Positions 1-13,278 of a DNA stretch of 64,000 nucleotides are shown here, in pieces (the stretch's first letter is position 1; every line of letters begins with the position of its first letter). The translations under genes and the position numbers were made by a program. The DNA lies in contig JAJQJQ010000014.1 of the NCBI GenBank assembly GCA_028622995.1, positions 2,046,001 through 2,110,000 on the forward strand, written 5' to 3'. The notes under the pieces were generated by a model. It was given only the letters and a program-made list of their open reading frames with translations. It searched no databases and was not told the DNA's origin. This DNA comes from Panagrolaimus kolymaensis (taxonomy: Eukaryota; Nematoda; Chromadorea; Rhabditida; Panagrolaimidae).

Positions 1-598
1 GCTTGGAAAACAAAATATAGTTTCATTCTAATTTATGCAAATTTTTTAGGTGAATTTCCTATTTTAATATAAAAGATTTCAAGATAAGATACAAAAAAAC
101 AGAGAGAAAAAGAATAATAATATGTATGGGAAAAAGCGAAGCCTAGTAGCCCTGGGACTGCGACCAAAAGTAATCGAAAACGAACGAACAATAAAAATTA
201 ATAAGAAGGAAATATTCAAGTTACTTTTCGATTAAACTCACCGAAAATAATAAAAAAAGTTCCCTATGTTTATTCTTTTCATAAACTAAACGTCAGCGTA
301 CTTTTAATTAAATTTTGCGTTTAGAATACCTAAAAGTTTTGTATGCTAATCCAATTAAATTTAGAAAAAAAAATATACGATCCAAAAGCTTAGTTAAAAA
401 AAATTTCATTGAAAATCGTTAAAAATAATTTCGCTTTAATTTCATAATAAAGAAACTTAATATTCATAAAAAAAGTAAAATTTGTGAATATTTTATTAAA
501 AATTTGCATATTTTCTAATGAAAACATTATTAAAAATCATAAAAAATTATTTGGATATAATTGTCTCAATTCAATTAAAACAATTAATAAAAAAAAAT

Positions 599-663
599 TG
601 TGGGGATTCGAACCTATGACAGAAATATCCAAACATCACCGCCTTCAACGCCTACGCCACACA
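599..663 (-). other. tRNA-like remnant
   Basis: Read on the minus strand, this segment has a perfect T-loop core (GGTTCGAATCC), a D-arm-like TGGCGTAGGCGTTGAAGGCG similar to Leu/Ser-type D arms, and outer ends TGTGTGG/CCCCACA that pair at 6 of 7 positions. It is only 65 nt. If the outer stem is used, the T stem cannot form fully, and no convincing 5-bp anticodon stem is present. A decayed tRNA or tRNA-derived element is more likely than a working tRNA. A covariance-model scan would decide. Confidence 0.3.
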
Positions 664-1043
664 GCAAATGTATAACAAGGAACTTTAGCCAATGATATTT
701 TTACTCTAAATCAAAATATTTAAATTTCCATAGCGGCATACATCTATTTTTATGTGATGTTTTTTAAAGTTAGCTTACTCATAGAGGTAATTGAGGGTGG
801 AGAAAACGATTTTTATAGCCAGAATATGCGTTAACTTTGCTGCAACGCTCAGCGGGACATTGTGAACTTTTAAAATGTTGTGATTAAGCACTTTTTTTCT
901 ATACTTCCTTCTATTTTTTTTAAAAATTCGTCAATGCGACGAAAAATTGACCCTAAAGAGCCCTCTAATATCAACATAATTACACGAAATAAAAAAAATC
1001 ATAAATTTCGGTTAGCAGATCGGGCGTTCTCATTGCTAAAACA

Positions 1044-1074
1044 GCCGCACCCCTCGCTTCGCTCGGGGTGCGGC
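1044..1074. repeat. GC-rich perfect inverted repeat (10-bp arms, 11-nt loop)
   Basis: The arm GCCGCACCCC (1044-1053) is the exact reverse complement of GGGGTGCGGC (1065-1074). The loop is 11 nt. It stands out sharply from the surrounding AT-rich sequence. Its role is unknown; a mobile-element end or a DNA/RNA structure is possible. Confidence 0.75.
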
Positions 1075-1481
1075 GGGATTTTTAAAACAAAAGAAAAGGC
1101 TTCTTTTTCAAAAAAAAATTCAATAGGAATGAGAAAACTTTGATAAAATTTTAACAAATTAAAGAGTTCAAAGATAAATTCGCTATAAAATAATAAAAAA
1201 AACACAAAAAAACGAGTAAAGATCAGCAACTGTGAATCAAAAATAAACTCATTCCTTACTTCTTTTTTAAAACTTTGAAAAAAATAACACTTTTTTTCTT
1301 TTTCAAAGCAGCTAAAACTTAAAACTTTGCTTTGCCTTTTTTGCAGATTTATGTATTTTTTCTTTTTTGCAATCAAAAAATAAACATTAAAAACACATGT
1401 TTCAAATTATTTCTTTTTTCTTTATTACGAAAATAGAAAAAAAATATAAGAAATGTGGTTTGAATTAATAAATAAATATTT

Positions 1482-4400
1482 TTAAAAAAAATTTAAAATA
1501 AACCAACCATTATCGAGTGAAAATAAAATACGAAATGGAACATTTCCACGTTTGTTTGAAGGTTTTTTAGTTTCTTCATCAATAATTGCTACAGCTACAT
1601 ATTCTTGATCTGGGGTTGCGAATCGGTCTAATAACTAAAAAGCAAAATTTTTAAAAAGCAATTTGATATTTAATAAAATTAAATAAATATTTTTAAAAAT
1701 TTTAGGTCTCATTTTTCAAAATTCGTTTTTTCGTGCAGAGAGTCGTCATAATTTTTTTGAGATGCTCAACAAAAATCAATATTTGAATGTTAAATTGAAA
1801 TCGATTCTAATTTTTTATTGTGTAGAGAATAATCAAATTGATAAAAGATAAGTTACAAAAAAGCACTTAAAAGTTTTTTGTTCTGTCTTTATTTTTCTTT
1901 TTTTAATGACATCATTTTTACTTTTTTGCTTTTTTTTTGTTTGAACTTTCGAACTCATACACTTTTTTTTAAAGGTCGCCTTTAAGTTTTCTTTAAAAAA
2001 GCGTTAAAGCTTTCTATTTGTTGTGTGAATGGATAATTTGAAAAGAAAAGCTAATTTGTTTTTAGCATTGTTCAGAATGAAAGAAAAAAACTTGTTACAA
2101 AAAAAGGTTCATTTATGTTTAAAGTAATCTAATTTAATCTTTATGTATCAAAAAAATTTTTAAGTCGAAAAACTTTGATATCAGAGATCAAAAAATTTAA
2201 GTTTAAAAAAACGTCATTCCAAAAATTATGAAGGAAAAAAATAGAAAATTATTTTTTCAAAATTTATGCAAATCCTAAAAGTCAATTTTAGGAAGAGATG
2301 GTTTTTGCGCTAGGTCACTTTCCAGTCACCCTACAAAACCATGAGGCTTCGACTCCTTTTTTTTTGAGTAGCAGAAAATATGAAAATTTCTAGCCCAAAC
2401 AAAGTTCAAAAAAAAAGATATGTAAAAAAACTTACTTCAACTTTATCACCATGTGACACACTAATTTGATCCTTTTCGATGGCTTTAAAATCTTCATTAA
2501 TAATATATTGATCAGTGTTCTGAAAAATAAAAGTTCTTTTTATCAATTTTTACTTCAAATTTTAATTTGCTTTGATTTTTCGTTTTGCAAGTTTCAATTT
2601 AACTTTTTTGGCTTTTTTTTTTTTTGCAAATTAATAAATTCTCTTTTATCCCTCGAATTTTAACAAATTTTTTGTCCCAACTTTTCAAACATTTTTGCAT
2701 CTTTCATACTTTTTTCAGTGACGTACGTACACCAAAGAAAAAAATGTGATCGAAACATACATGCTTTTTATTTTTATATCAAAAAAAGGTTTTTTTGTTG
2801 GATAAAAAGAAATTAGTGAAGCAGAAAATTATTTTTTCCTTCATTTTATTTTCTTTGGTAGTAGTGTATCTCCTTGATAAATAACAACAGCAAAGGCAGC
2901 AATGTCGAGCATAAATTCCAAACTTCTTTTTTTTTAAGAATAAAAAGTTGCGGTTTTTTTTTGTTCAAGAAAAAAAAATGTGCATTTAACCATAAAAAAA
3001 TATGATTGATGTAAGCTTGTTTGTTTTCGCTATTTTTAAGTTTAGAAATGGCTTTAAAAAACACCGCAAAAATGATGGTAGTGTTCTTTTTTTAGGTCCA
3101 TATTTTTTTGGTTGCTGCTGCTGCTCACTTTTTTTCTTCAGAAAAAGCTTTGACAAAAAGTTTTGGAGAAGAAAAAAAACGATAAACATTCATGCGAAAG
3201 TTTGTTTATAAATAAATAAACTAAAAAGAAAAAATCTCAGAAAGATCGTAATCTAACTTTTCTCTAAAGTCCCATTAAAATTGTATTTGTTGTTGTTTTT
3301 TTTGCATAGAAAAAAAAACTAATAATAATCAAAACTTAAAACACAATCTTTGAGTCTCTGAGTAGCTAAGTACATGGGAACTATGGCTCTGACGAAAGAT
3401 CATAGGATCGTGTGAATTTTTTAGTACAGTTCCATATTATTGGAAATAATAAAATAGGAGAACTATGAAACGCGAAAGTTTGGAGGTTTGTTGTTTATTA
3501 AAAAAAATTTTAAGCTTTTCCTGGAATTATGCCAGGTTACTTTCTCTATCCAAAGGACAAAACAAAAACATGATTTCCAAATCAGATTTAAAAATTTTTT
3601 AAATTTTATAGTTTCCCTTTTTGATTTTTTTGGTTTGAAAATTTAGTTTCATTTTTTTTATACATATTTAAAATTTGCTAATTTATCAAAAAAAATTTTA
3701 CCCGCTGAATTGCTCCTTGGCTACTTGACAAATTTATTTTTTGCTATTAATAATTCTAACATTTTGTTATGCTTTATTTTTTAAATATCAATTTCATTTT
3801 TTATTTTTCAAATCCCCGAAGAACAGAAAAAAGAAGAAAGAAAAAATAATTTTTCTTTTCTTGTAAGTTAGTTAACTAACAAGCAAAAAAATTAATGACA
3901 AGATGTAAAACAAAATCTAAAAAAATTTTAGTGTAGGAGGAATTGAAAAAAAAGAAGATTGTTTGTTTTGTTTAGAAAAAAACTAGAAAGCTAAAATTAC
4001 ATAAAATTACATGTGTACTATGTTTAGAGTTGGAGGATAAAAGAATTTTTTGGGGGAAATATCCTTTTTTCTGTTCGGTTTGTTGTAATTTGATATTTAT
4101 TTTTTTCTTTGTTAACGAAAATTTTTAAAGGTGCTGCTTGCTTTTGTTGACGAATTATATTTTTTTATAAATTTGATTGTTAGCAATCTCACCACAATTC
4201 TTTACAATAGTTATTTTAAAAATTTAATGCCGCTTTTTTAAAGAGATACCCAAATTTTTTTAAAGTTTTCGTGGTAAAACTTTTAATCTCTGGATTTTAA
4301 AAAAAAGGAGTTTCATTTAACATTTTTTTGCTGGTGTCGAAAAGGCTTTTTACAATCTTCCGTTATAGATTATAAAAAACTTTCCATATTCATATTTAGA

Positions 4401-5267
4401 TAAGAAAAATAAATTATTCTTGAAAAAAGTGCATCTTTGTTAAAAAAAAATATATTGAAAATAAGGCTGAGTTTCTCAGTAAACTCATTTTCGCTATATA
4501 TGAATCTTAAATTAAAGCTAAAAAATAAATTAAATATCCCGAGTTTTTAATTTATAAAAGTCGCCAGATTTTTTTATAAGATGAAAGATAGTAAAATAAA
4601 AATAATTAATTGCGATAAAAAAAGTGCAAATTCTTGGAAAAAAAACTAAAAAATTGTGGAAAACATATTAGTTTTTTATTTTATTTAATTAGAATCTGAG
4701 TTTGAGATTTATTATTTAGATATATTTTTAAGGTTTTTCGATGAGAATAGAAAAAAAAGATATATCTAAAACAAAATCTTTGTTTTTTGGATTCTCATTA
4801 ATGCCATTTTGAAAAATAAAAAAACATGATAGCTATGGGACCAATTTTACAATTTTTGAATAATAATCATTTGCGCATTTTAACTTTTTCCCCAACAACA
4901 AAAAAAGGTTATCGCTTAAAGAACTAAATAAAAGAAAAAGAGTCATTCGGGCAAAAATCAACATCATTTTCGGATGAAAAAACAAAACAATAAAAGTGTT
5001 CTTTCCCTTGTGTGCAAAAAAAAGAAAAATAGAAAAGGCTAATAAAAAAGCCATAAATCATCAAAACTACTCTTTTCCTTTTTTATGAAAAAAACAATAA
5101 TAAAAAAAGCAATAATAAAAAAAGCAATAATAAAAAAAGCAATAATAATTATTTACCTTTGATCGTTTGTCGCCACGAAACGAAGAAGATAATTTCTTTC
5201 TTGCTCGATCATATAAACTTTCAGTTCGATTTCTAATTGATCGAAATGATTTTGAATATGATAACAT
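1482..5267 (-). CDS. SH3-domain protein (3 exons, about 115 aa)
   Basis: Exons on the minus strand are 5267-5157, 2519-2436 and 1634-1482. All junctions are phase 0, with GTAAAT/CAG and GTAAGT/TAG sites. Exon 1 gives a basic Ser/Arg-rich N-terminus (MLSYSKSFRSIRNR...SSFRGDKRSK). Exons 2-3 give a pattern typical of SH3 domains: an acidic stretch, GDKVEVLLDR, then RGNVPFRILFSL near the end, matching the usual GDxxxVL...GxVPxxYL. The first intron is about 2.6 kb and the second about 0.8 kb, unusually long here. A stop follows the domain directly, so the protein is short; alternatively this is an isoform 5' end and further exons lie to the left. An in-frame ATG at 5318 could extend the start. The SH3 call is by eye; the gene is not identified. 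Confidence 0.6.
5088..5149. repeat. 15-nt tandem repeat
   Basis: The unit AATAATAAAAAAAGC occurs about 3.5 times in perfect register, inside the first intron of the SH3 gene just 3' of its first donor. It is a simple minisatellite with no coding role visible. Confidence 0.9.
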
Positions 5268-5318
5268 TTTAATAATTAATTTGTTGCCTTTTAACTTAAA
5301 TATGCAAATAATTTTCAC

Positions 5319-8300
5319 AAGGTTTTTTTAGAAATAATAAAAATGTTTTAACGCAGTAAAATATTAAATTATTAAAAAAGTTGTTAAAAAATTAATATAA
5401 ACATAATATATTTTTTCCGAGCTTCGATGAATAAAAAAAGAAGAATAAATAACAAAGTTTTTCTCTAAAAGAAAAAATTAAAAATATTTTTTTTGAACGT
5501 CGATGAAAAACGAAAAAGAACGGAAAAGAAAAATGAATCACACTGGAAATCTATGAATGATAGGGAGAGACATTAAAATAATGTTGTCGCGAGAGTATGA
5601 ATGAACTAACTAATAATTCTTAAAAAATGGAGGCGAATCAAAACTATCAAAAAAAAGGAGAGGCAACGCAACTGAAAGAAATGTTTCAGAAGAAAAAAAC
5701 ATTCGTGAATAAAACTTTTTCTTTGAAAGAAATAAAAAAAAAGCGTAAAAAATTTGAAGAAAAAAAGAAAAAAGCAGGCGTCAATGAAAAAGAAGAAGAA
5801 AAAAATATATGAAACGAAAATTATTTTAAGAGATTGCACCACTAATTTTTTTTTGTGTTTTCCATTATTTTCATAAAAAACGAATTTGTCTTTAAAAAAA
5901 AAACTATGGCTTTTTTTTTTTTTTTAAATAAAAAAGAAAGGAGGAAACTAAAATTTTTATTATTATTTCAAAATATATTATTATATTTTTTTTGGTGAGA
6001 AGATTAGTCCTCAAAGAGTTCCGTTTTCTCTTTTTTTTTAATTCCAAAATTAAAAAAATGGTTAATTTTTATTTTTTTGTAAGGAAGCAAAATAGAAATT
6101 AAAAAGAAAAAAGAAAAATGGAACCCATATAAGCTCGTTTCTAAAAAAGACTAATGGGTTAAAATAAAATAAATCTTTTTTTCTTTCTCTTTTTTCATTT
6201 AAAAGCAATAAAATGTTTTATTTTTTGTTTAATTCTGGTTAATGGGTGCTGTGAGTGTTAATCGGATTTGTTTTTTTTCTTTTTTGGATGTAGTAAATGT
6301 GACAGAGATACATACATAGAAACTAAAAAAAATGGTGTTATAAAAGAAAAAACGAATTGGATGGCCCATTAGGAAACTATAAAATTTCTTAATTTAAAAA
6401 AAAGGGTTTCTAAAATTCTTACATATATATTTTAAAATAGCGACTATTCTCTCGGTACTTAGTGACTCGTCGAAAAAAAACAAGGTATAACCTTGGATTT
6501 CGAAAAGAAAATTTTATATATTTTTTTTTGAATAAAATGTAAGCGAAAATAATTAGCATATCATACATAAAAAATAATGATTAACAAAACTTTATTTAAT
6601 TTACAATTTTTCGTTTTAAGATTCGCCGCTACTAAAAAAGAAGACATCATCTGAAAATAATTACGTTTTGTTATATCTTCATTTTTTGAATTTAGAAACA
6701 ATTATCTTGCATTAAACGTCATGAATAAAATTTTGTGCAATAAAAATTACAACCAACAAATTTTTTTCTCACATGTTTTTAAATTCAAAAAAAATAATAA
6801 TCCCTACAAACTAAACTTTTTACTCACTTTTTTTTACCGTCAGCTTAAAAAAGTTAAACTTATAAAGCTTTTTTTATTTGATTTTATTATTTTTATTTTT
6901 TTCAGCAATAAAATTACCTTTCTAACTAACTCTCTAACTTTTTATTTTATGCAATTTTGTAGCTAAAAAATTTTTTTATTTGTTGCTATACTTTAAATAA
7001 CTTCAAACAAAGCTACTTATCTGACATGCAAAGCAAATTCAATCCAAAAATACTAAGAAGAAAAAAAAATAAAGTAGGGTATAAAAAGAGCATCGCAAAT
7101 AAAATAAAAAAGAGTTCAAAAAATAGAAAAAAATACAAAAAGCAACGTGATGATGGAACGAAAAAAAAATTAAATTCTAAAAACACTTTTCTTTTATTTC
7201 ATTTTTTTGTAAAATTTTAAAAATAAATTAAATATTCTTTTGTAGCAAAAAAAATAAAATTTAAAAGAAAAAATAGGAAATCTTAGAGAGGAACAAAAAA
7301 ATAAAAATATAAAAAATGGGCAATCCTTTTTTCTGAATTTTTTATTTTTTTTGTTAAGGAAAAAAAGAATAAATAGGAAGCTTCTTTCTTTTTTGCTGCT
7401 GCTGTTGTTGCATAGAAATGAGAAGAAGGAAAAAACGATGAGGAAAAAAAAGAAAAAGGAAAGCTCAAAAATGCTTTCGCTCCTAAGGGCATCAAAAATA
7501 AAAAAAAATAAGTAAGGCTCGCTTTCTCTTTTTTTGTTGTTGGATAGATACTCTTCTTTTTTTTCCTTCTCATTTTTCTTTGTGCTTTTTTTCTATGCAT
7601 GAAGAAAATTTTTTTGTGACCACAAAGAAAAAAATATGATGCAAGCCTTTTTTTACTTTTTGGCGCCAGCGAAATGGCAGTAGATAGATAGGAAGCTAGA
7701 ATGTTTAGGATGATGAAGATATACATATGAAATAAAAAGGCGGAGCATTAATATTTTTTTTCTTTCATTTTTCACTTTTTTTCATGAGCTTTTTTTTATT
7801 TTTGGGTGCATTTTTTTTCCCTTTTCATTGCTGCTTTTAAAAAAATAGTATGTACCTCGAGAAATGAATAGCTTTTTGATGTTGTTGTCCTTCTTTTTTA
7901 TGGACTCTCTCTTTCTTTTCTCTCATATTTAATATAATAATAAAATAATATAAAAGTAGAATCCTTTTTATGAAAAAATGAAAAATATATATAAGCAAAA
8001 GGGCAAAGTGTCAAAAGAATAAAAAAAACCATAATATTTTGTTTTTAAAGAAAAAAATAACAACAAAAAAATATTAAAGTAGCATGTTTTTTTTGAAAAG
8101 AAAAAAAATATGAGAAACATGAAATATGAAATTTTCCAAAAATGTGACAAAGCACGATACATTTATAAAACCTTGTATATATTTTCCTCTTTTAAGTTTA
8201 TGTTTTGATGAGAAATACAAATTAAGAAAAAAAGATGGAAAATAGATCCAAAATTTCAGTACAATGTCCTCAAAAAGGGTTCAAGCGATTTAAAAATTAA

Positions 8301-10026
8301 GAAAAAATATCAAATCAAAATTTTGATAGTAAATTTAAAGAAAATAATAATTTTTTATAGCTATTTCAGTCTCTTCCTTTTTTTCTTTTGCCGCTCCAAC
8401 CAAAAAAAAAAAGACTAGCTGCTAGCTTAAACCATAATTTATGTTGTCAAAGAAGCCGGCAGCAAGCCTATCTAAAAAAAGTTTCAAAAAATCTAAGAAT
8501 GCCCATTTTTTTAAAAGAAAACAAAAGAAAAAAGATTTATTGACTCTTTTGCTGCCATGCTACCATGAAAACAAAACATAACAAAAAAAAAGACAGTCAA
8601 AAAACATATTTATTTTTTTTATTGTCATAACATTTTTTTTGTTTTTGCGAACACCGCCGTTTTAGAAACACAAAAAAAGAGAAAAGGATATATTAAAAAA
8701 ATGTTAGGCGGCAGCGATGGCTTTCCTGCTTTTTTGTTTCTAAGCAAAAAAGTATGAAAACTTTTTATGAGTTCCACCAAAAAGTTCAGGATCCAAAACA
8801 AAAACTTTTTAAAAATGGAACAAAGAAAAAACTTTCAGCATCAAAGGAAATGTCAGATTATTATAGAAAATAAAAAAGATGAGAAGAGATTGAAAAAGAG
8901 CAAAAATCATTGAATCATTTGGGAATAGTTTGGAAAGATTTTAACACAAACTTTTTGTTTTTAAAAAAAACTTATTAATTTTTATATTTTGAAACTATAA
9001 AATAGATTAAAAGCTCCATTTACGTAGCCGAAATATGATTGTAAAAAATGGCTCAAAAAATGGAAGCTTTTTTCATATGCAAAAAAATTGATTGAAGAAG
9101 TTATTCTTGGACTTTTCAATTATAGAGATTAACATTTTTTTTAAATTTGAATGAAATCAAAAAGGAAGAAATGCGTCAAAACGCGCAAAGATTAAGGAAG
9201 GTGGATTAAATAAAAAAAAAAATGAGAAAATGGAGCTTGCAGAAGTTTTTTTCATCTCGTCAAATACTTTTTGCAAGCTTTAAATAAAAAATACAATATT
9301 AGATTTCTACACCTATTTTAAAACTATAAACTCAAAAGAAAATACGTTTCTGGAAATCTTACAACGATAGTCAAAAATCTTGTTATACTTTAAAAAAATT
9401 TATTTAATAACTCAAAAATCTTAAAAGCAAGAAACTCGAAATATTTTTTACTAAAAGTTTCAAGTAAATCACCGTCGTTTTTAAAATATCTCCTTCAAGT
9501 TTTAAGACGACGTCATAAATTTTAATACAAATTCCAAAAAAGCGGTTTTTAAAAATAAGCAGCCAGGTTTCTTTTTTGAATAAAAAGAAAAAAATTTCAA
9601 TTCAAAAAGCAACATATTTAATAATCATTCAAGCGAGAAAAAAAATAAAATAAAAGCATACATGCATATTTTCGTTTGCTTCAATTCATCGAAAAAGCGA
9701 GTGAGTTGCTGATATTCGATGAAAATAGAAAGGATAAACAGAAAAAAAGCTCAAAACAAAATGTCAAATTTAAAAAGTCCCCAAAAAGAAGTATGCAAAA
9801 AAATGAGAAAGTTTTATTTATAACTATAAAAATTTTCATAAATACTATGTTTTAGGCCAAAGAAAAAATATGTTTCATGAATGCATTTTTTTAAAAATTT
9901 TTTACGTTTTGCTATGAGAAAAACACATCCCTTCCCATATCAATTTTTAATTTTATAAATTATATATGTTTTCGATACATTTCTTCGCCCATTTTTAGCA
10001 GGATTCTCATTTTTTCCCATTAAATT
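5319..10026. other. 4.7-kb AT-rich gene-free stretch
   Basis: The sequence is dominated by A and T runs. The longest open frames (5606-5842, 7283-7726, 7968-8162, all minus) translate to Lys- or Phe-rich low complexity without acceptable start context, splice partners or domain signatures. I see no RNA gene or transposon end. Confidence 0.6.
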
Positions 10027-13000
10027 TTATATATTGTCTTGAAACGAAAATTCTCTTAATAAATTTCTTAAACCAACCTTAGCCACATCACTTTCTAAAG
10101 TCTCTTCTTTTTGATTTTGATTATTTAATTCTTCAACAACTTGAATAACCTCTTCTTCTCCATCTTTGTTTGAAGATGGATCAACAACGACGACGCCGCT
10201 CAAATCAAATGGACTTCTTTCTTTTTCATTGCTGTCACTCAAAGCTACTAAATTTCCTGGCGCCGAAGATGGAACTTCCATAAAAATATTTCTATCTGGA
10301 GTTTCTATTGGCGACCATAAAGGCATATGAGCAACCACATGATCTCGAACTCGATGAAATAATTGTGATAATCGTCGAATGGCTCTACGAGTGGATGAAC
10401 GACGACTATTTCGATGTGGTGGTCCACCATCGGAAGGGGATTCAAATTGTTGGGATACTGCTCGATAAGGCAAGGTTCGACGGGAAGAACGATTGGGTGG
10501 ATTTATTACTGATGTCGATGAAGATGGCGAATCCAAATCCATACATGGAAACGATGTGGATGAAGGCATATCTGAAAAAAAATATGAATCCAATTAAAAA
10601 AAATAAGCAAAGATTTAAAAAAATTATTAAATAATTTCAACGAAGTCCCAGAAAAAACAAAACGAATGTGAAAAATAATTTTTCTGATCGAACATCAAAC
10701 TTTTCAAGAAAATTTGAATAATTTTCTTTAAAATTCAAAAAATGAAACAAAAAGTTTAGAGTAATTTTTTTCAAAAATCCACAAAAATTTTTTCAATCCG
10801 AAAACCTTGAAATAAACAAATTTTTTTAAGTTAGTCAAAAGATATATTTCAAAATGAGCTAATTTTTAATTGGCTCTAAAAACAATGGAACTCATGTTTT
10901 ACTACAACAAAACATTCTTTTTTTATGTTGTTTCTCCTCCCTCATCATTTTTTTTCTTTGCAATACGATGGCTGGCTAAAAATAAATAGAGATTTTTGTT
11001 TTTTTTTTATTGCGAACGCAAGAATGTTGGAATTTATCGACGCTGTCTTCGGCATTTTTTAAGTTTTATTTTTATCAAGAGACGTCGTAACTAATTTTGA
11101 CTCAAACAATGCAATCATAAAAAAGTAACTTTGATCATTTTTGCCATGGATAATGAATGTTAAAAATACGGACATTAATAAAATAGAAAATTTTAAGAAT
11201 AAAAAAAAGTGAAAATAAAATTTTTTGGTTCGTAGTTTCAAAAAAATGCCCATTTACCAATCAACTGGGTAAGTTTTTAGAAGTAAATAATGGTTTTCAG
11301 AATTAAAAAAAAATCCGAACAAAAATAAACTGAATATTTTTTTTCTGGAATAAAAAAATCCTTTGTTGCTAGCTAGATATATTTATTTCAAATGTCACTT
11401 AAGTAAATCAATCGTCAGATCACTTTCATCCGCATCCATCCATCTTTCTTTCTCTCTCTAAATTTCATAAAAAAAAAAAATATGCACAGCTAAATAAAAA
11501 AGTTTATATTTTTATTTTCCTTGCCTCATCGCTTTTTTTTCCTTTCTTTGCTTGTTTCTTCCTTCAAACAAAAAAAAATCAAAGAAACTTTCCCGCACAA
11601 AAGTAAGTTTGGAGAGAAAATGGCGTATTTACATTTAAAAAAAAAAGAAATTTCACTCTCGCTCTTTGATTTTCAAACAGAAAAAAATCAAAAAGAAGAA
11701 GGAATAAAAAAATAGAACTAAAATAAAATAATAAAAACTTTTAGATTTTTTATTTTCCTTCCTAAAGTTCATAGCTTCAATTTTTTTTTTGAAGTTAGTT
11801 AGTTGCTTTTCGAGCTTGTACATATAAGTTAATGAAAACGGATGATAAGAATTTTACATTTGATAAAGAAGCGAAATAAAGTGTAATAATTTGGAAGGTC
11901 AAAAACATAATAAAATCAAAATGGTTTTGCTTTTATTCAAAAACCAAAAATAAGAAAAGTTATGAAATTTTATGAATCTAAATTTCTCGGAAGTTTTATT
12001 TAAAGTTGAAAAATAGGTAGATATTTAGCACCTAGTTACGGTTAAAAAGTTAGTTAACTATTTATTAATTTATAAACAAAATGTTTTTGGCGACTAATAA
12101 AGTACGAAATTACTACGATTTTTAGTACCGACGGCATCTCTCAGTCACCTAACTAAAATAATTTATCGCTTTGGATTTTATTTATTTATTTTTACAAATA
12201 ACAAAATCGATAAAAATAATCATCACTAAGAAAGCTCAAGAATCCATGAATAACGAAACGCAAAAATCATAGCTAAAAAAATAATACACACGTTCCTTCC
12301 CCAAACGCAGAAACCAAAAATAAAAAATCATAAACAAGGATTAAAAACTTTCGATTTTCATCCACCAAGCAAGCAATGCGAGAAAAAAGCATGATTCAAA
12401 GCTAGCTTTATTTTCGCTTTTTAAATCAATAAACTCTATCAAAAATATAAAAAAAGAATGAATGTTTTTAAGCTTTTTGGAAAAATAAATGAAAGCAAAA
12501 GAAAGGATTTAAAAGAATTCTTTTTTTTCGGATCAACTTGACAACGACGACAATGAATGATATATAAAAACTTTTTTTCTTTTCTTGCTGCGGATTTTTA
12601 TTTTTCACGTTAAAAAAAGCGGGCAAGCAGCAAATCACCGATTACCAAAGACAACAGATGTTGTTGTAAGCTGCTAACTTTCGATCGCGATCGTTAGGTT
12701 GTTAGTTAGTTAAATGGCAAATAATCTTTTGTGTTGTTGCTTAATTGAACTAAATTCAAGTTTGTTAGCAGCCAGTTGGTCGTTCAATTCCATCTGTTAA
12801 ATATGAGAAAAAATAGAGGAAAGAAAGATTGAGTGATCTTAGGTGTGATCAATAAAAATATATATATAAAGAAAAAAAGAGGAGATATTTTTTATTCAGG
12901 AAAAGAAAAATCATTCCTAAACTTCTATGATTAAGTTTTCAGGTTTGTAAACTGTAGACTTATGAAAAACAAAAACAACAAGAAAACTCAAAAAGGCTTT

Positions 13001-13278
13001 TGTACAATAAAATCAAAATCAAAATAATGCCAAGTTTTTGTTCTGGAAATCAATCTTCTCAAATTTTATATGATTTCAAGATTCGAAAAACGCTTTTTGT
13101 CAAGGTTTTTAATTATAAAAAAATTTAAATAACGCCGCGATTGTTTAATCATTTTTTGTTGAGTTGCAAGTGCCACAATGGTTTGTATTTATGTAATTTT
13201 AGTATGCAAATTTGAAGTGAATAAAAAATATTACAATAGTTATCACTTTTTTTGTTATTAAAACAAACCTGTCGACAT
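10027..13278 (-). CDS. Ser/Arg-rich hypothetical protein (about 184 aa, 2 exons)
   Basis: The main exon is 10571-10027 (minus). It opens at a TTTTTTTTCAG acceptor and needs one nucleotide from upstream. The only matching first exon I found is 13278-13269: ATGTCGACAG followed by a GTTTGT donor, giving MST and then D across the junction. The intron would be about 2.7 kb. The product has Ser/Pro-rich N-terminal segments, a basic patch (RNSRRSSTRRAIRRLSQLF, residues about 57-75) resembling a kinase-site or nuclear-targeting segment, and an acidic Glu-rich C-terminal third ending LLREFSFQDNI. Codon use is clearly coding. I do not recognise the family. The main exon is solid; the 10-nt first exon is a proposal. 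Confidence 0.65.
10572..13268 (-). other. Long AT-rich intron of the 10-13 kb gene
   Basis: About 2.7 kb without credible exons on either strand. Open stretches such as 11059-11253 and 11521-11715 are A/T-run translations. CA- and GA-rich patches occur near 11420-11460 and 12640-12720. Confidence 0.5.

Larger units (their letters stand above)
1..1481. other. AT-rich intergenic DNA with one GC-rich hairpin and a tRNA-like remnant
   Basis: I find no convincing exon here. The open stretches are low-complexity Lys/Phe-rich translations of A and T runs. The exceptions are a tRNA-like segment at 599-663 (minus) and a perfect GC-rich inverted repeat at 1044-1074, both listed separately. Confidence 0.6.

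Noticed and set aside
7283..7726. 147-codon minus-strand frame
   Set aside because: Lys/Phe/Ser low complexity from A/T tracts, no domain, no splice context.
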